Origin: a virus
DNA length: 48,191 nt
Reading direction: 5' to 3' (one strand)
Virus record (IMG/VR): IMGVR_UViG_3300009431_000026
Span: 1 to 48,191 of that record
Positions within the stretch are counted from its first letter, which is position 1. Every line of letters begins with the position of its first letter. Shown one piece after another: positions 31,835-40,833 of the stretch. A program made the translations under genes and the position numbers. A model generated the notes under the pieces. The model made no database searches and was not told the origin of the DNA. It was given only the letters and a program-made list of their open reading frames with translations.

Positions 31835-32136
31835 AAACTCCCTCCCTGATGCCCTTTTTTAGCCACTTTTTGCGTTTTGCTCAGCCTCCTACGGATTTCT
31901 CCTTGTTGGTGAGGGTCCATCCCTTCCCACCGTTTCATGCCATTCCATTCTTTGTGTGTAAGCCCTTTGAACTTAAGGAGTTCTGGATATTTTCCTCCTA
32001 TTTTAACCCTTGTTGTCTTATAAGCCCTGCATTTCTCCTCTCCCGTTATCTTTTTTCTTAGCTTTATATCAGGATCTAGCGGGCATACATTAGCACTACA
32101 CACATTAAAACTAGGACATTCATAATACGGCTTCAT
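31831..32136 (-). CDS. Cys-rich small protein
   Basis: 101 residues. The N-terminal CPSFNVCSANVCPLDPDI and EEKC hold four to five Cys in a metal-binding pattern; the C-terminal half is basic and helical (RRRLSKTQKVAKKGHQGG). It overlaps both neighbours as ATGA-type junctions. Similar Cys-N-term/basic-C-term proteins occur in many uncultured phages with no assigned function. Confidence 0.5.
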   Translation of the reverse strand: MKPYYECPSFNVCSANVCPLDPDIKLRKKITGEEKCRAYKTTRVKIGGKYPELLKFKGLTHKEWNGMKRWEGMDPHQQGEIRRRLSKTQKVAKKGHQGGSL

Positions 32137-32405
32137 CCTCTCCCTTTCTTCTTATTGTGCCTCATCTTCCTGCACGCCTTAGAACAGAAACGTACTACTT
32201 GGTTAGATGAGTCCTGATGCAGCATACGCCCACATACTTCACATGAATGTCTGATTCGCCTCACCTCCTTCACTTTCTTCTTTTCTTTATGTTTCATTTT
32301 TTCTTCTTCCTTCTCTTTCTCTCTCTGCTCTTCTCTTCTCACCTCTCTTAAAGCAATCAAAATATAGGCTACGAAACATAGCGTCAGAACGACAAACAGC
32401 TTCAT
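32133..32405 (-). CDS. Membrane-anchored zinc-finger protein
   Basis: 90 residues: one N-terminal transmembrane helix (LFVVLTLCFVAYILIAL), a strongly charged coiled coil (about 23-50), then CEVCGRML..FCSKACRKMRHNKK, a CxxC...CxxxC/H treble-clef-like finger with a basic tail. It would expose a nucleic-acid-binding finger at the membrane. First gene of the middle operon, behind GGAGGGTTTCGC. Function unknown. Confidence 0.55.
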   Translation of the reverse strand: MKLFVVLTLCFVAYILIALREVRREEQREKEKEEEKMKHKEKKKVKEVRRIRHSCEVCGRMLHQDSSNQVVRFCSKACRKMRHNKKKGRG

Positions 32406-32420
32406 GCGAAACCCTCCAAT

Positions 32421-32446
32421 AAAAAAAGCACAGCTGTTTGCTGTGC
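32421..32446 (-). terminator. Intrinsic terminator between late operon end and middle operon
   Basis: On the minus strand GCACAGC-AAACA-GCTGTGC is followed by TTTTTTTATT, a canonical terminator. It ends late transcripts from the LysM gene but also lies downstream of the promoter at 32507-32535, so it would stop that promoter's transcripts too. Confidence 0.85.
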
Positions 32447-32506
32447 CTGTTTTCTCGCCTGGGTTTTAGGTTTTATCCTCATGCTCCATCTATCTCGATT
32501 GATAGA

Positions 32507-32535
32507 AGTATACCACAAGGTTTTAGGTTTGTCAA
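32507..32535 (-). promoter_or_regulatory. Middle-operon sigma70 promoter
   Basis: TTGACA (32535-32530), 17 bases, TATACT (32512-32507), identical hexamers to the late promoter. It begins 3 bases after the LysM stop. Just downstream, CTATC..GATAG can pair, and the sequence ATCGAGA(T/C)AG occurs at nearly the same distance from the -10 in both promoters. Confidence 0.88.
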
Positions 32536-32537
32536 GG

Positions 32538-32951
32538 TCAACGTTGAAAATTCTGCATTTCATCTATCATGGACGTACCCTTATTGAGCCGATTCACCCT
32601 TCGGAGAATATCCCCAACAGTATTGTAGCGTCCCCAACGGTCTATCATTAAGTCAGCCTGTTTTCTCGAGCCTCTAGGATCATCATACATAGCCTGACGC
32701 ATGGCATCAAGAACTTCCGGAGTCAGCTTGGTATCAAGGGACTGCTTTGTAATAGGTATTTTCCCTTCACCTATCATGTCCATAAAGTTAGGACTTATCT
32801 TCTTCTTTTTAGGCAAGCGTAGCTTCATCCCCGCATAGATTGTATCAGGATCCTCTATGTTATTCTCCGTCTGCAACGCCTGCCATGTAGTTCCATAGCG
32901 TTGGGCTATCGCACCCAACGTATCACCCTTCTGTACCGTATAATCAGCCAT
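32538..32951 (-). CDS. LysM-domain protein
   Basis: 137 residues. MADYTVQKGDTLGAIAQRYG...LQTENNIEDPDTIYAGMKLRLP is a full LysM module (1-46) that binds peptidoglycan or chitin-like glycans. The remainder (KLTPEVLDAMRQAMYDDPRG; RWGRYNTVGDILRRVNRLNK) is helical with no recognised lytic residues. Being last in the late operon beside the holin, it may be an endolysin with an unrecognised catalytic part, or a virion cell-wall-binding protein. Confidence 0.78.
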   Translation of the reverse strand: MADYTVQKGDTLGAIAQRYGTTWQALQTENNIEDPDTIYAGMKLRLPKKKKISPNFMDMIGEGKIPITKQSLDTKLTPEVLDAMRQAMYDDPRGSRKQADLMIDRWGRYNTVGDILRRVNRLNKGTSMIDEMQNFQR

Positions 32952-33208
32952 TAGAATAACCCCAGTTTGAAAGGGCCGAGCTTAAGGTCAATAAGATAAC
33001 CTTCCTCAACCTGTGTTATGTTAGTAATAGTCTCTGCCTGCTGAGTACTCTGGTCCACGGGGGCGTCCTGCTTTAAGAACGCCCGCCAGAATATAGCCAA
33101 ACATACCGCTATAACAAGGACCATGAATACCAGCTTACCTAATGCTTCCCCTTTCCATACAGCAAACCCGCTCAGAAGCTTAGCTAAGCTAAATCCAGAG
33201 AAAATCAT
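32951..33208 (-). CDS. Single-pass membrane protein in lysis cassette
   Basis: 85 residues from the ATG at 33208, overlapping the holin stop as ATGA (the longer upstream frame is the holin's shadow). One strong membrane segment (LVFMVLVIAVCLAIFWRAFL) and a soluble tail (DQSTQQAETITNITQVEEGY). It may be an antiholin, spanin-like or second holin. No lipobox. Confidence 0.55.
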   Translation of the reverse strand: MIFSGFSLAKLLSGFAVWKGEALGKLVFMVLVIAVCLAIFWRAFLKQDAPVDQSTQQAETITNITQVEEGYLIDLKLGPFKLGLF

Positions 33209-33393
33209 TTCTGCAACTTCTGTAAAGCACTCCTTACAGCTCCTAACCCAGCAGCAGCTAATGCCATCAGTATCCAATCGGGTATTACATAACCCAACGC
33301 TATGGCAGCAGCACCCAACGCGGTAAGCAGAGCAACAACATACGTCTTCTTACCTTGCAGCAGCTTTCCTATTCTCTCCAGTAATCCAGTCAT
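33205..33393 (-). CDS. Holin
   Basis: 62 residues with two membrane segments, KTYVVALLTALGAAAIALGYVI and WILMALAAAGLGAVRSAL, separated by a short turn (PD), a charged N-terminus (ERIGKLLQGKK) and a basic C-terminus. The GKK-Y-V-V-A start is common in class II holins of phages with modest genomes. It should pore the inner membrane at lysis onset. Neighbours are a single-pass membrane protein and the LysM protein. Confidence 0.72.
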   Translation of the reverse strand: MTGLLERIGKLLQGKKTYVVALLTALGAAAIALGYVIPDWILMALAAAGLGAVRSALQKLQK

Positions 33394-33411
33394 AATGATA
33401 CCCTCCTTGTT

Positions 33412-33678
33412 TTACGAGCCACTCGATAATTGGTCCGCTGACTCGTTTCCTTCGTCTTCTCCGTTTTCGCTTACGCACCCTTGTAGTTTCCATTTGAATA
33501 GTTCCAATGCCTTACGCACTGCCCTTGCTTCCCTCACAGCTTCTTCCAGCATCGCTATACCACGATGAATGAAGATCTCTCCCTGCTCCACCTTGTGGTT
33601 ATACTTGTCTATCTCCTGTATGATAGGATAAAGCTCATGTACTGTCAGATCGAACTTGGGCCCGTTTACCTGTGTCAT
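33412..33678 (-). CDS. Hypothetical helical protein, 88 residues
   Basis: LHDLTVHELYPI-like opening (KFDLTVHELYPIIQEIDKYN), helical centre (MLEEAVREARAVRKALELFK) and an acidic disordered tail. It overlaps the giant protein's stop as ATGA. A virion-assembly or lysis accessory role is possible; no family recognised. Confidence 0.5.
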   Translation of the reverse strand: MTQVNGPKFDLTVHELYPIIQEIDKYNHKVEQGEIFIHRGIAMLEEAVREARAVRKALELFKWKLQGCVSENGEDEGNESADQLSSGS

Positions 33679-36600
33679 GGGTATCGCTCTTTAAGCTCTT
33701 CAAACCGCTTTTGATACCTGAGAAGCTTGTCAGTATAGTGGATCTCCTCACTCTTCAGTATCCTTTCCCGTTCCTCCAAGGTCAGCTCTCCCTTCTCAAA
33801 CAGCTTGTCAACCTCTTTAGGGTGAGCCGAAAGATACTTGTTCCTCCTCCGCTTCCTGTCTTCCTCAAGCCTCAGCAGGCGGCCCAACTCATCTGACCTC
33901 TTCATCATCTCAACGGTAGCCCCTGCCTCATAAGGCTCTCCTATTTTCATAGGAAGACCAAGAAAGAGAGAGAAGTAATCTCCGGGTATCTTTCTCACAT
34001 CACCTACGAAAGGCGTTGGAATACCGCTCTCAGCGTGATGCTTAGCCCAGTCCTTTATAATCTGGCTTGCAGGTAAGTCAGGTGCGGATATAGGATTACC
34101 CCACATATCATCACCTGTAGCATAGGACATAACCATATTAGCCCCGTAATTAAGCTTGCTTCTCATAAACTTCATAAACCCTCTACCACCCATAAGACCT
34201 GTCATATCAGCAAGCTGGTTAGCTTCCCTCATGTTCAAGATATCAACATAGATATACTTATTAGGATAAGCACCCTTGGTCAGCTTGCTACTCCAAGCAT
34301 GGGGTAACCTTATAGAAAACCACTTACCGTTGGCATTCTGGAACGCGAATAACCTCTGCTTATCATCATCATCCCCGAATAACCCTAGCATACCAGCCTG
34401 CAATCCGTTGACTATCATAAACTTCGCACCTAATATCCTTGCAAGATGAGCTACGTAGTAAGGAGCCAACGCTTCCATATCCGCCCTTGTTGTAGTACCA
34501 TGAACAAGAGGATTAAGGAATGAGAAAAGCCCTTTATGATACTTATGGAAAGCCTTACGAAACGCTGGTACAGCGAACATCGCACCTGTAGTTTGCCTGA
34601 AGAAGGTCGTAACAAAGTTACGAGCAAACAAGATTGCTCTAAGCCACTGACCTTCAAGACCAAACGTAGAGGCTTTAGCCATACCGGTAAGATCCCCTGT
34701 GAGGATAGCAGCCCTGCGAGCTGCCGTCTCATCCGATAAGCCCTTCTTCTTGAACCTCTCAAAGTTAAATTTAGTAAACTCATACAAGACCTTCGGTATG
34801 TAGGCATCAAAGGTATACTGGTCTATGCCCCACTTACTTGATAACGCCTCCCAGATATTCTTCAGCTTAGAACGCTCAGCTGGATGCATATTACTCATAG
34901 TCTTCTCAAACATCATAGCCATTGATTGCTCAAAATCAAACCCAGGCATACCGTTTTGTACAAGCAAGGACAGTAGTGCAAGATCGTATCCGTCTTGTAA
35001 ATGAGCCGTAGGAGAATACTCACCCTTAACAATCTCACCTCCTATAGCGAAACCATTCCTCATCAAGCGAGGTATTATGCTCTTCAACCCCACAGTCTTA
35101 AAATCACCAAAAGGTACTATAGGCTGAAGGAACTCTCCTATCTTGGAAGGCATATGAGCCATCGGTGTAGAAGCTATCTGAACCATAAACATATAAGGCG
35201 TTGGCATAACCACACGTTTGACAAGTGAGTTCATGCCCAGCCAGCCCTTCATAAGCTGACCTGTCTCACGCATCTTGAGCATCTCAGTCACTAAGTTAAA
35301 CGCATCAATATGAATCCAAGGAACCTGGAAGCTACCACCTATCCATTCAGAGAAACCAGGAGCTTCGTTGATAAGCCTAAAGTGGTTCTTGGTAAGTAAA
35401 TTAGTCGCCTGCTGCTCATCTATACCAAGCTTCTTCGCTACGCTAGGCAGATGCTCTACCAGATTCAACCCAGACATAGGAGAGGGTAGCTTCTTAAAGT
35501 AGTTTATAGCCTTCTGGTAGTCTATACGTGTCATTGACTCCTTGATATACTCACCAAGCATCATCCCATAGTTGTCTATAGGAATTAGACCATATGACCC
35601 ACCAGGTTTCCGAAGCGGATGACCAACCTGATCAAAGTAAAACTCTTCAGGAGTCTCATAGCGTTGGCTTGGAGTAGTCTGTGTCCTCAACGGTGTCTGC
35701 TTCACACCTCCTACAAGCTTCTGAGCTTCTACCTTCTGGACTGTCCTGTGCATCCATCCAGTACGCTCCTTCTTGGCTATATTCGAAGCATCCCATATGT
35801 TTAAAGCTATCTGATCATTACCCAGTCTGGTCATAACATTCTTAGAATATACAAGATGAGCCTGTAGCTTAGCAGGAAGCATACTGAAATAAGCCATTGG
35901 TTCACGAGCCTTAGCCCACTGAGGACTCTGAGCTATAACAGCCTCTATCATCTTCCACATCTCAGGCTTAATGGACTTATCTGCTTTCCACGGATTTCTG
36001 CCTTGACCCATCAAATACATAGCAGCTCTCATAATCAGGTAATCTTGCATAACCTCGTTATTAGCGTGGGGTAAGTTCTTACCAACATCAGACGGCTTAT
36101 AAGATGACATATTCTTACCATCGGTATATATCTCATGGGCTGCCAGCTGCATCACCTTTTCATAGAAAGCCTGCCTCAGTTTAAAAGCAGGTGTCGGACC
36201 AGTCTTGCTTACCTTGTACCCTTCGGCTTTAACAATCCTGTATATAGGCTCAACAACACATTCATTCTGTATCTTAGCAGCAACCATAGCATTAAAAGGT
36301 GCTTTATCTTTAAGGCTTACCAGTTTACCCACTAACGTATCCTGTATATCCTTCTCAAATATCTTCGTACCCTTCCTCATCCGAGCCCGCTCTTCCCACC
36401 TTGAAACCCTCTCCTCGCCAACCCAAGCCGCCATGGTATCAAAGGCCCCTGACTTTAAGGCATTACGAGCATCAAAGAACTTTGTGAAAGCAAGAGCCAT
36501 CCGCAATCTGAAGCTGGCTAACTGAGCTCCCTCAGTAGGGGCATTATCAAGATGTATACGTGGCATCCCTTTGAACTTAGGAAGCCCACCAAGAAAATCT

Positions 36601-39600
36601 ATCAGCTCCTCATCAGTCTTGATCTTCCGTATATTATGCAATACCTGATCTAACGTTTCCTTGACTTCAGCAGGAGCGTTCTTAAGATACGCTGCTTTCT
36701 CCCTCGCAAACCAGCTTTCAACAACCTCAGCGTGAGCTGCGAATTTCTTTTGTGCGTTCTCTAACTCCAGAGCCTTCCTAGCCTTAATCCTTATCTTCGC
36801 ATTTAACCTCTTTGAAGTGTTCGCTACATCAGTCTTTGTGTTCCCTAGGTTCTCCTGTATTTCCAGCCTAGCATCAGGAGGGAGGTTAGCATCCGTAAGA
36901 CGGTGCATTGCCCTCTCTGTCAGCTGCTGCAGGGACTCCTGTAATGCCTTTATCTCCGCTGACAAAGCTGTTATTTCCTGCTTTAACTTACCTTGTAACC
37001 ATAGAATCTTCTTATTCTGGATACCAAGTAAGTGCTTAGCAGAGACATATGTTTCTGCCAAAGCCCTAGCCTTCAATGTCCACTTAGCTGACTCTGTCTT
37101 AGAGGCTTCTGTTACATCCGTTGGGTTGTCATCCCCTATACCCATATCCCCAGCGATAGTATCCCACTCACTACGTTCATTAAACCCTGTTGAAGGACGG
37201 TTTTCCTTATCCTTATCAGTCAGTTCCCATATATTCTTCTTAACAACCATCCCTTCTCCACCGGGTAACCAAATAGCTATATCAGGACTCTCACGCAGTT
37301 CTTTTACCACAGGATGGTTAGGACCCAGCTCTGTTACTACATCAGCAAGGTTCTTACCTGTAATATCAATCCCACGATCAGTAAGGAACTTACCAACACG
37401 ATCCAGTAAGCCCTCTTGCATATCTACTGCTTCCCCTTCAGGAGGCAGATCATTCTCATCTCCTATCTCAGCCTTCTTCTCCTCTACTTCCGCATCGAGC
37501 TTCATTTCTGTAACAGCCTGCTCATTGCTTACCGTTGGATCGTCCACCTTCTCCATTGTTTCATCAACGATATCAATGCCAGTATCACGCTTTTCTTCTG
37601 TAAGCCGTTCAACCTCCTCTTCTACCACTTCTTCTACTAACCTCGGCTTCATTGGGATATGTATCTGGTCAGCCAAGTCCTTCCTACCTATACGCTCAAG
37701 AGCCAGCTTGTTTATAATGTTCTCATCCAACACTCCAGCATCTAACCCCGTAGAGAGGTGAACCCTCTCATGCTCCATGGCAAACTTAAAGAACTCCCGT
37801 TGGGATAACCCTTCAGGTATAGCTTGGATTTCCTGATTAGCAAAGAAGCTCTTACCTGCCTTATACAACTTATAATATCTATCCAATGTTCTCTTATGTA
37901 TATATATCTTATCTCTGCTTCTAGCTATGCCAGATGCCATAAAATGCTTCTTACCATCCCTCTGGACATACATCCTGACACCCTCACCAGCATACTCTAT
38001 GCCAGTAAACACCCTTACAGGTATCTTACTTATAGCTTCAGCAGCAGCCTTCACACGTGTACGAAGGTTATTAAGCCGTCTTGTAGTTATATCCTTGAGA
38101 GGGCTTCTACGCTTTGCAACACCCTCTGGATACTTCTTATCCGCTTGAATGGTTTGAGATAACGCCTCTATCCTTTCCTCAAGTACCAATCTATCATGTA
38201 TTACACTCGCATCCCCTGTAATCTGTCCTTGCTGCTCTCGGTTCGCTTCTATCGTTTCTAACTCTGCTAGTGCTGCCTCTGCCTCAGCAAGTGTCATCTT
38301 GGAAGCTTCCTTGGTAGAATTAAATAAGTCACGACCCTCTGGCAACTTCTCCCTAACAGCTCCCCTAATATTCTCTATCTTCTTCTGTCTCGTAGTTAAA
38401 GTACTTACCTCCTCAAATCTAATCCCTTCCTTCTCCGCTACCTTGTAAGCAGCGTTAAACATCTCCCCAGCTTGGGTAGACTCATCTTCTCTCCTGAGAG
38501 CCATGTAAGTCATATCTTTAGGAGTCTTACCCTGCTTCTCCAGCTCATGCACAAGCGTACTAAGCTTACTCCATGTATGGGTAAGGCCACTCCATACTTC
38601 AATCTCACCCGGAGATTCCTTGGAGTTCTTATTGAACGAACCACCCTCCCATACCACCAAATCCTCTATTTCAGCAGACGTCATAAACTTACCCAACGCT
38701 ACCTGAATGTCCGTATCACCAACTCCCTGCTCTACAAGGTCATTCACAAAACGCTGAACCTTGTCCTGTACGATTTCAGGTAAGTCAGGATACAAGAGCT
38801 TTCGGGTCTGCTCTGTAACCTTGCCATGAACCTTAATAGGGAAAAGGGTTTTCTGTAAGAACTCTTGTGCTTTGGATACCGCTACAACCTTCTTCTCTTC
38901 AGGTAGTTCTCGCCACTGGTATGATGTTGGACGTTCTTCACTATCCTCTACCCCTGGCCTATACTCCTCCATCCTATAGGTAGGATCAATATCCTGTTTA
39001 ACTGCTACATCCTCTATATTAGATACATCTTCTGTTAAGCTTGTTTCTACAGGCTTACCATCCTCAGTAAAGCCCTTCCCTGGCTCATAATCAACCGTAG
39101 GCCGCTTATCAAACTCAATCTTCTCATCCGCTACTGTCTCCTCAGCCTTCTTACTCCATTTATCAACAGCCATACTGGTTGCATCTAAAGGAAGTCCCAA
39201 TATCCCTAACCCTGCCATACCAGCAGCAGAACCCTTACCTGTTTCAATAAGACGATTCTTCCAGACTTCTCTGGTTGGAACAATACTAGGGTCATCCTCC
39301 CACATGCCACCCAACGTTTGCATACCTATCTGTATTGCTTCCTGAATCATCTCCTCACTCCACTCACCGCCTACCTGCTTACCATAGTTCTTTAAGAGAG
39401 AAACAAGGATACCTTGAGCTTTAGGATTGGTGAGTACCTTACGAGCAAACAACCTCTTAAATGGCTTAGATAGCATATTCAGCTGCATACCTTCAACAAC
39501 ACCTATCCCAAGACCACCAGCAGTAGCTAGAATCTGAGCCTTATCCTTTGCTATACCTGCTTTACGCAGGTCCATATACACGTTACCACCTTCAACCTGT

Positions 39601-40160
39601 AGGGAATACTCTAGAATGCCCCATCGAGCTCCTACCGCTAGCCCCTGCATACCAGCTGAAGGGACAGTTATTAAATCAGTAGGATCAGGGCCAGGTATAC
39701 CAAGTACAGATGCCAGCACCCCAGTACCTATGCCTACCTGTAGACCTCTCTTTGCTGCGTGCATACCAGCCTGTATGACAAACGGTAACAACTTCGCAGT
39801 CTCACCTGCCAGCTTAGGGATAGGAGATTTCCAAGTTACATCCTCTATCTCTCCTATATCCTCTATCTTCTTGCTTACAGCCTCAGAAGCCTGCTTAAAA
39901 CCTTCCTCATCTGACATGGTTCCCATTCTCATAGCATTACCATAAGAACCCCTTACGATGGGAAGATACCCAGTCTGATACATCTGAGATAAATATTTCA
40001 TATCCACAGGCCAGCCAAGAATACCTATATACCTCTTAGGCTCTTCAGGCTTTGTTCCCGGTGGAAAGCTAGAAGGTGGAGCTGGGGGAAGGGTACTTAC
40101 TCCCCCCTTCTTCTCAGGCATAGATGGTCTAATGTCATCTTCACCTAGTAAATAAGCCAT
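33675..40160 (-). CDS. Giant internal virion/ejection protein with HExxH
   Basis: 2161 residues. Pro-rich N-terminus (1-45), then Gly/Ala-rich hydrophobic stretches (about 140-180, 300-330) that could insert into membrane, then very long helical regions. MEHERVH at 795-801 is an HExxH zinc-peptidase site, followed by a Glu-rich linker (about 840-930). Helical segments fill the rest, with HGTTTRADMEALAPYY and a Lys/Arg/Glu-rich C-terminus. This layout resembles T7 gp16-like and 'polyvalent' proteins injected with DNA. No tail tape measure was found elsewhere, supporting a podovirus. A transglycosylase site was not identified. Start follows the 219-residue gene by 1 base. Confidence 0.7.
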   Translation of the reverse strand: MAYLLGEDDIRPSMPEKKGGVSTLPPAPPSSFPPGTKPEEPKRYIGILGWPVDMKYLSQMYQTGYLPIVRGSYGNAMRMGTMSDEEGFKQASEAVSKKIEDIGEIEDVTWKSPIPKLAGETAKLLPFVIQAGMHAAKRGLQVGIGTGVLASVLGIPGPDPTDLITVPSAGMQGLAVGARWGILEYSLQVEGGNVYMDLRKAGIAKDKAQILATAGGLGIGVVEGMQLNMLSKPFKRLFARKVLTNPKAQGILVSLLKNYGKQVGGEWSEEMIQEAIQIGMQTLGGMWEDDPSIVPTREVWKNRLIETGKGSAAGMAGLGILGLPLDATSMAVDKWSKKAEETVADEKIEFDKRPTVDYEPGKGFTEDGKPVETSLTEDVSNIEDVAVKQDIDPTYRMEEYRPGVEDSEERPTSYQWRELPEEKKVVAVSKAQEFLQKTLFPIKVHGKVTEQTRKLLYPDLPEIVQDKVQRFVNDLVEQGVGDTDIQVALGKFMTSAEIEDLVVWEGGSFNKNSKESPGEIEVWSGLTHTWSKLSTLVHELEKQGKTPKDMTYMALRREDESTQAGEMFNAAYKVAEKEGIRFEEVSTLTTRQKKIENIRGAVREKLPEGRDLFNSTKEASKMTLAEAEAALAELETIEANREQQGQITGDASVIHDRLVLEERIEALSQTIQADKKYPEGVAKRRSPLKDITTRRLNNLRTRVKAAAEAISKIPVRVFTGIEYAGEGVRMYVQRDGKKHFMASGIARSRDKIYIHKRTLDRYYKLYKAGKSFFANQEIQAIPEGLSQREFFKFAMEHERVHLSTGLDAGVLDENIINKLALERIGRKDLADQIHIPMKPRLVEEVVEEEVERLTEEKRDTGIDIVDETMEKVDDPTVSNEQAVTEMKLDAEVEEKKAEIGDENDLPPEGEAVDMQEGLLDRVGKFLTDRGIDITGKNLADVVTELGPNHPVVKELRESPDIAIWLPGGEGMVVKKNIWELTDKDKENRPSTGFNERSEWDTIAGDMGIGDDNPTDVTEASKTESAKWTLKARALAETYVSAKHLLGIQNKKILWLQGKLKQEITALSAEIKALQESLQQLTERAMHRLTDANLPPDARLEIQENLGNTKTDVANTSKRLNAKIRIKARKALELENAQKKFAAHAEVVESWFAREKAAYLKNAPAEVKETLDQVLHNIRKIKTDEELIDFLGGLPKFKGMPRIHLDNAPTEGAQLASFRLRMALAFTKFFDARNALKSGAFDTMAAWVGEERVSRWEERARMRKGTKIFEKDIQDTLVGKLVSLKDKAPFNAMVAAKIQNECVVEPIYRIVKAEGYKVSKTGPTPAFKLRQAFYEKVMQLAAHEIYTDGKNMSSYKPSDVGKNLPHANNEVMQDYLIMRAAMYLMGQGRNPWKADKSIKPEMWKMIEAVIAQSPQWAKAREPMAYFSMLPAKLQAHLVYSKNVMTRLGNDQIALNIWDASNIAKKERTGWMHRTVQKVEAQKLVGGVKQTPLRTQTTPSQRYETPEEFYFDQVGHPLRKPGGSYGLIPIDNYGMMLGEYIKESMTRIDYQKAINYFKKLPSPMSGLNLVEHLPSVAKKLGIDEQQATNLLTKNHFRLINEAPGFSEWIGGSFQVPWIHIDAFNLVTEMLKMRETGQLMKGWLGMNSLVKRVVMPTPYMFMVQIASTPMAHMPSKIGEFLQPIVPFGDFKTVGLKSIIPRLMRNGFAIGGEIVKGEYSPTAHLQDGYDLALLSLLVQNGMPGFDFEQSMAMMFEKTMSNMHPAERSKLKNIWEALSSKWGIDQYTFDAYIPKVLYEFTKFNFERFKKKGLSDETAARRAAILTGDLTGMAKASTFGLEGQWLRAILFARNFVTTFFRQTTGAMFAVPAFRKAFHKYHKGLFSFLNPLVHGTTTRADMEALAPYYVAHLARILGAKFMIVNGLQAGMLGLFGDDDDKQRLFAFQNANGKWFSIRLPHAWSSKLTKGAYPNKYIYVDILNMREANQLADMTGLMGGRGFMKFMRSKLNYGANMVMSYATGDDMWGNPISAPDLPASQIIKDWAKHHAESGIPTPFVGDVRKIPGDYFSLFLGLPMKIGEPYEAGATVEMMKRSDELGRLLRLEEDRKRRRNKYLSAHPKEVDKLFEKGELTLEERERILKSEEIHYTDKLLRYQKRFEELKERYP

Positions 40161-40161
40161 A

Positions 40162-40821
40162 TCATTCTCCTAAAGCAGCTACAATCTGTTCAGTAGAGTA
40201 CTTATCAACATACTCATTTATAATGTCGTTCACTTCTTTATCCGTACCAGCTTTACCCTTCTCCTTAAGAAGAGCTCTAATTACCTCTCTCTTACTTCGT
40301 AAGTAATCATATCGCTGCACTCTATCTAACCTATCTGTCTCTGTTATTAAGAACTTCGTAGGATCAAACCTTTCATCTTTGCCCCCCTTAATAGCAGACA
40401 TCTCTACCATCCTACGATAAGCAGCACCCTCTCTTACATCAGTATACAGCTGGCTACGGGACTTAGGCCTCTCTCCTACAGCCATTCTACCTTTCTTGAT
40501 AGCAATCCTACTCTTCTCAGCAGTCGTTTCTCTCTCCTTCTGCTTATATCCTGTAGCACCACTACTGAAAGCCCAAGATGTTCCCGCTGCTTCAATCGAG
40601 CCAGGGGTATCTGGAGCAACTGGAGACAGCAACCCTTCAGAGATCATAGTCGGCATAATTTGCATTGTCAGGTTCTGTTTCCTTTTCTCCTTCTCAGCCA
40701 GATAGTTAGCATAACCCTTCATACCAGCTGCTATCCCCATCATTGCACCCTCAGCTGGACTCGGACTAATATCATATTCCCTACCTGGTATTTCTTGTAT
40801 TACTGCTGGATTTATAGGCAT
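40162..40821 (-). CDS. Internal virion protein candidate
   Basis: 219 residues. The N-terminal EGAMMGIAAGMKGYANYLAEKEKRKQ and charged helices later (KYSTEQIVAAL, REVIRALLKEKGKAG) resemble T7 gp14/gp15-like ejection proteins. No membrane segment. Located between the giant protein and the Gly-rich protein. Start behind AGGAGGATATA. Confidence 0.5.
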   Translation of the reverse strand: MPINPAVIQEIPGREYDISPSPAEGAMMGIAAGMKGYANYLAEKEKRKQNLTMQIMPTMISEGLLSPVAPDTPGSIEAAGTSWAFSSGATGYKQKERETTAEKSRIAIKKGRMAVGERPKSRSQLYTDVREGAAYRRMVEMSAIKGGKDERFDPTKFLITETDRLDRVQRYDYLRSKREVIRALLKEKGKAGTDKEVNDIINEYVDKYSTEQIVAALGE

Positions 40822-40833
40822 TATATCCTCCTT

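Larger units (their letters stand above)
22910..33320. repeat. Dispersed CCCAACG/CGTTGGG word, dense region
   Basis: By manual count, about 19 copies of the 7-mer (both orientations) and about 35 of the 6-mer CCAACG/CGTTGG fall here, against roughly 1.3 and 5 expected for random sequence. Copies occur in both orientations, all frames, coding and non-coding. Flanks are often A before and C/G/T after. Examples: 23095, 25052, 27097, 29626, 32908, 33312. Confidence 0.65.

Noticed and set aside
36817-37761. 314-codon plus-strand open frame
   Set aside because: It lies wholly antisense to the 2161-residue protein gene, is Ser-rich low-information sequence, and has no ribosome site or promoter.
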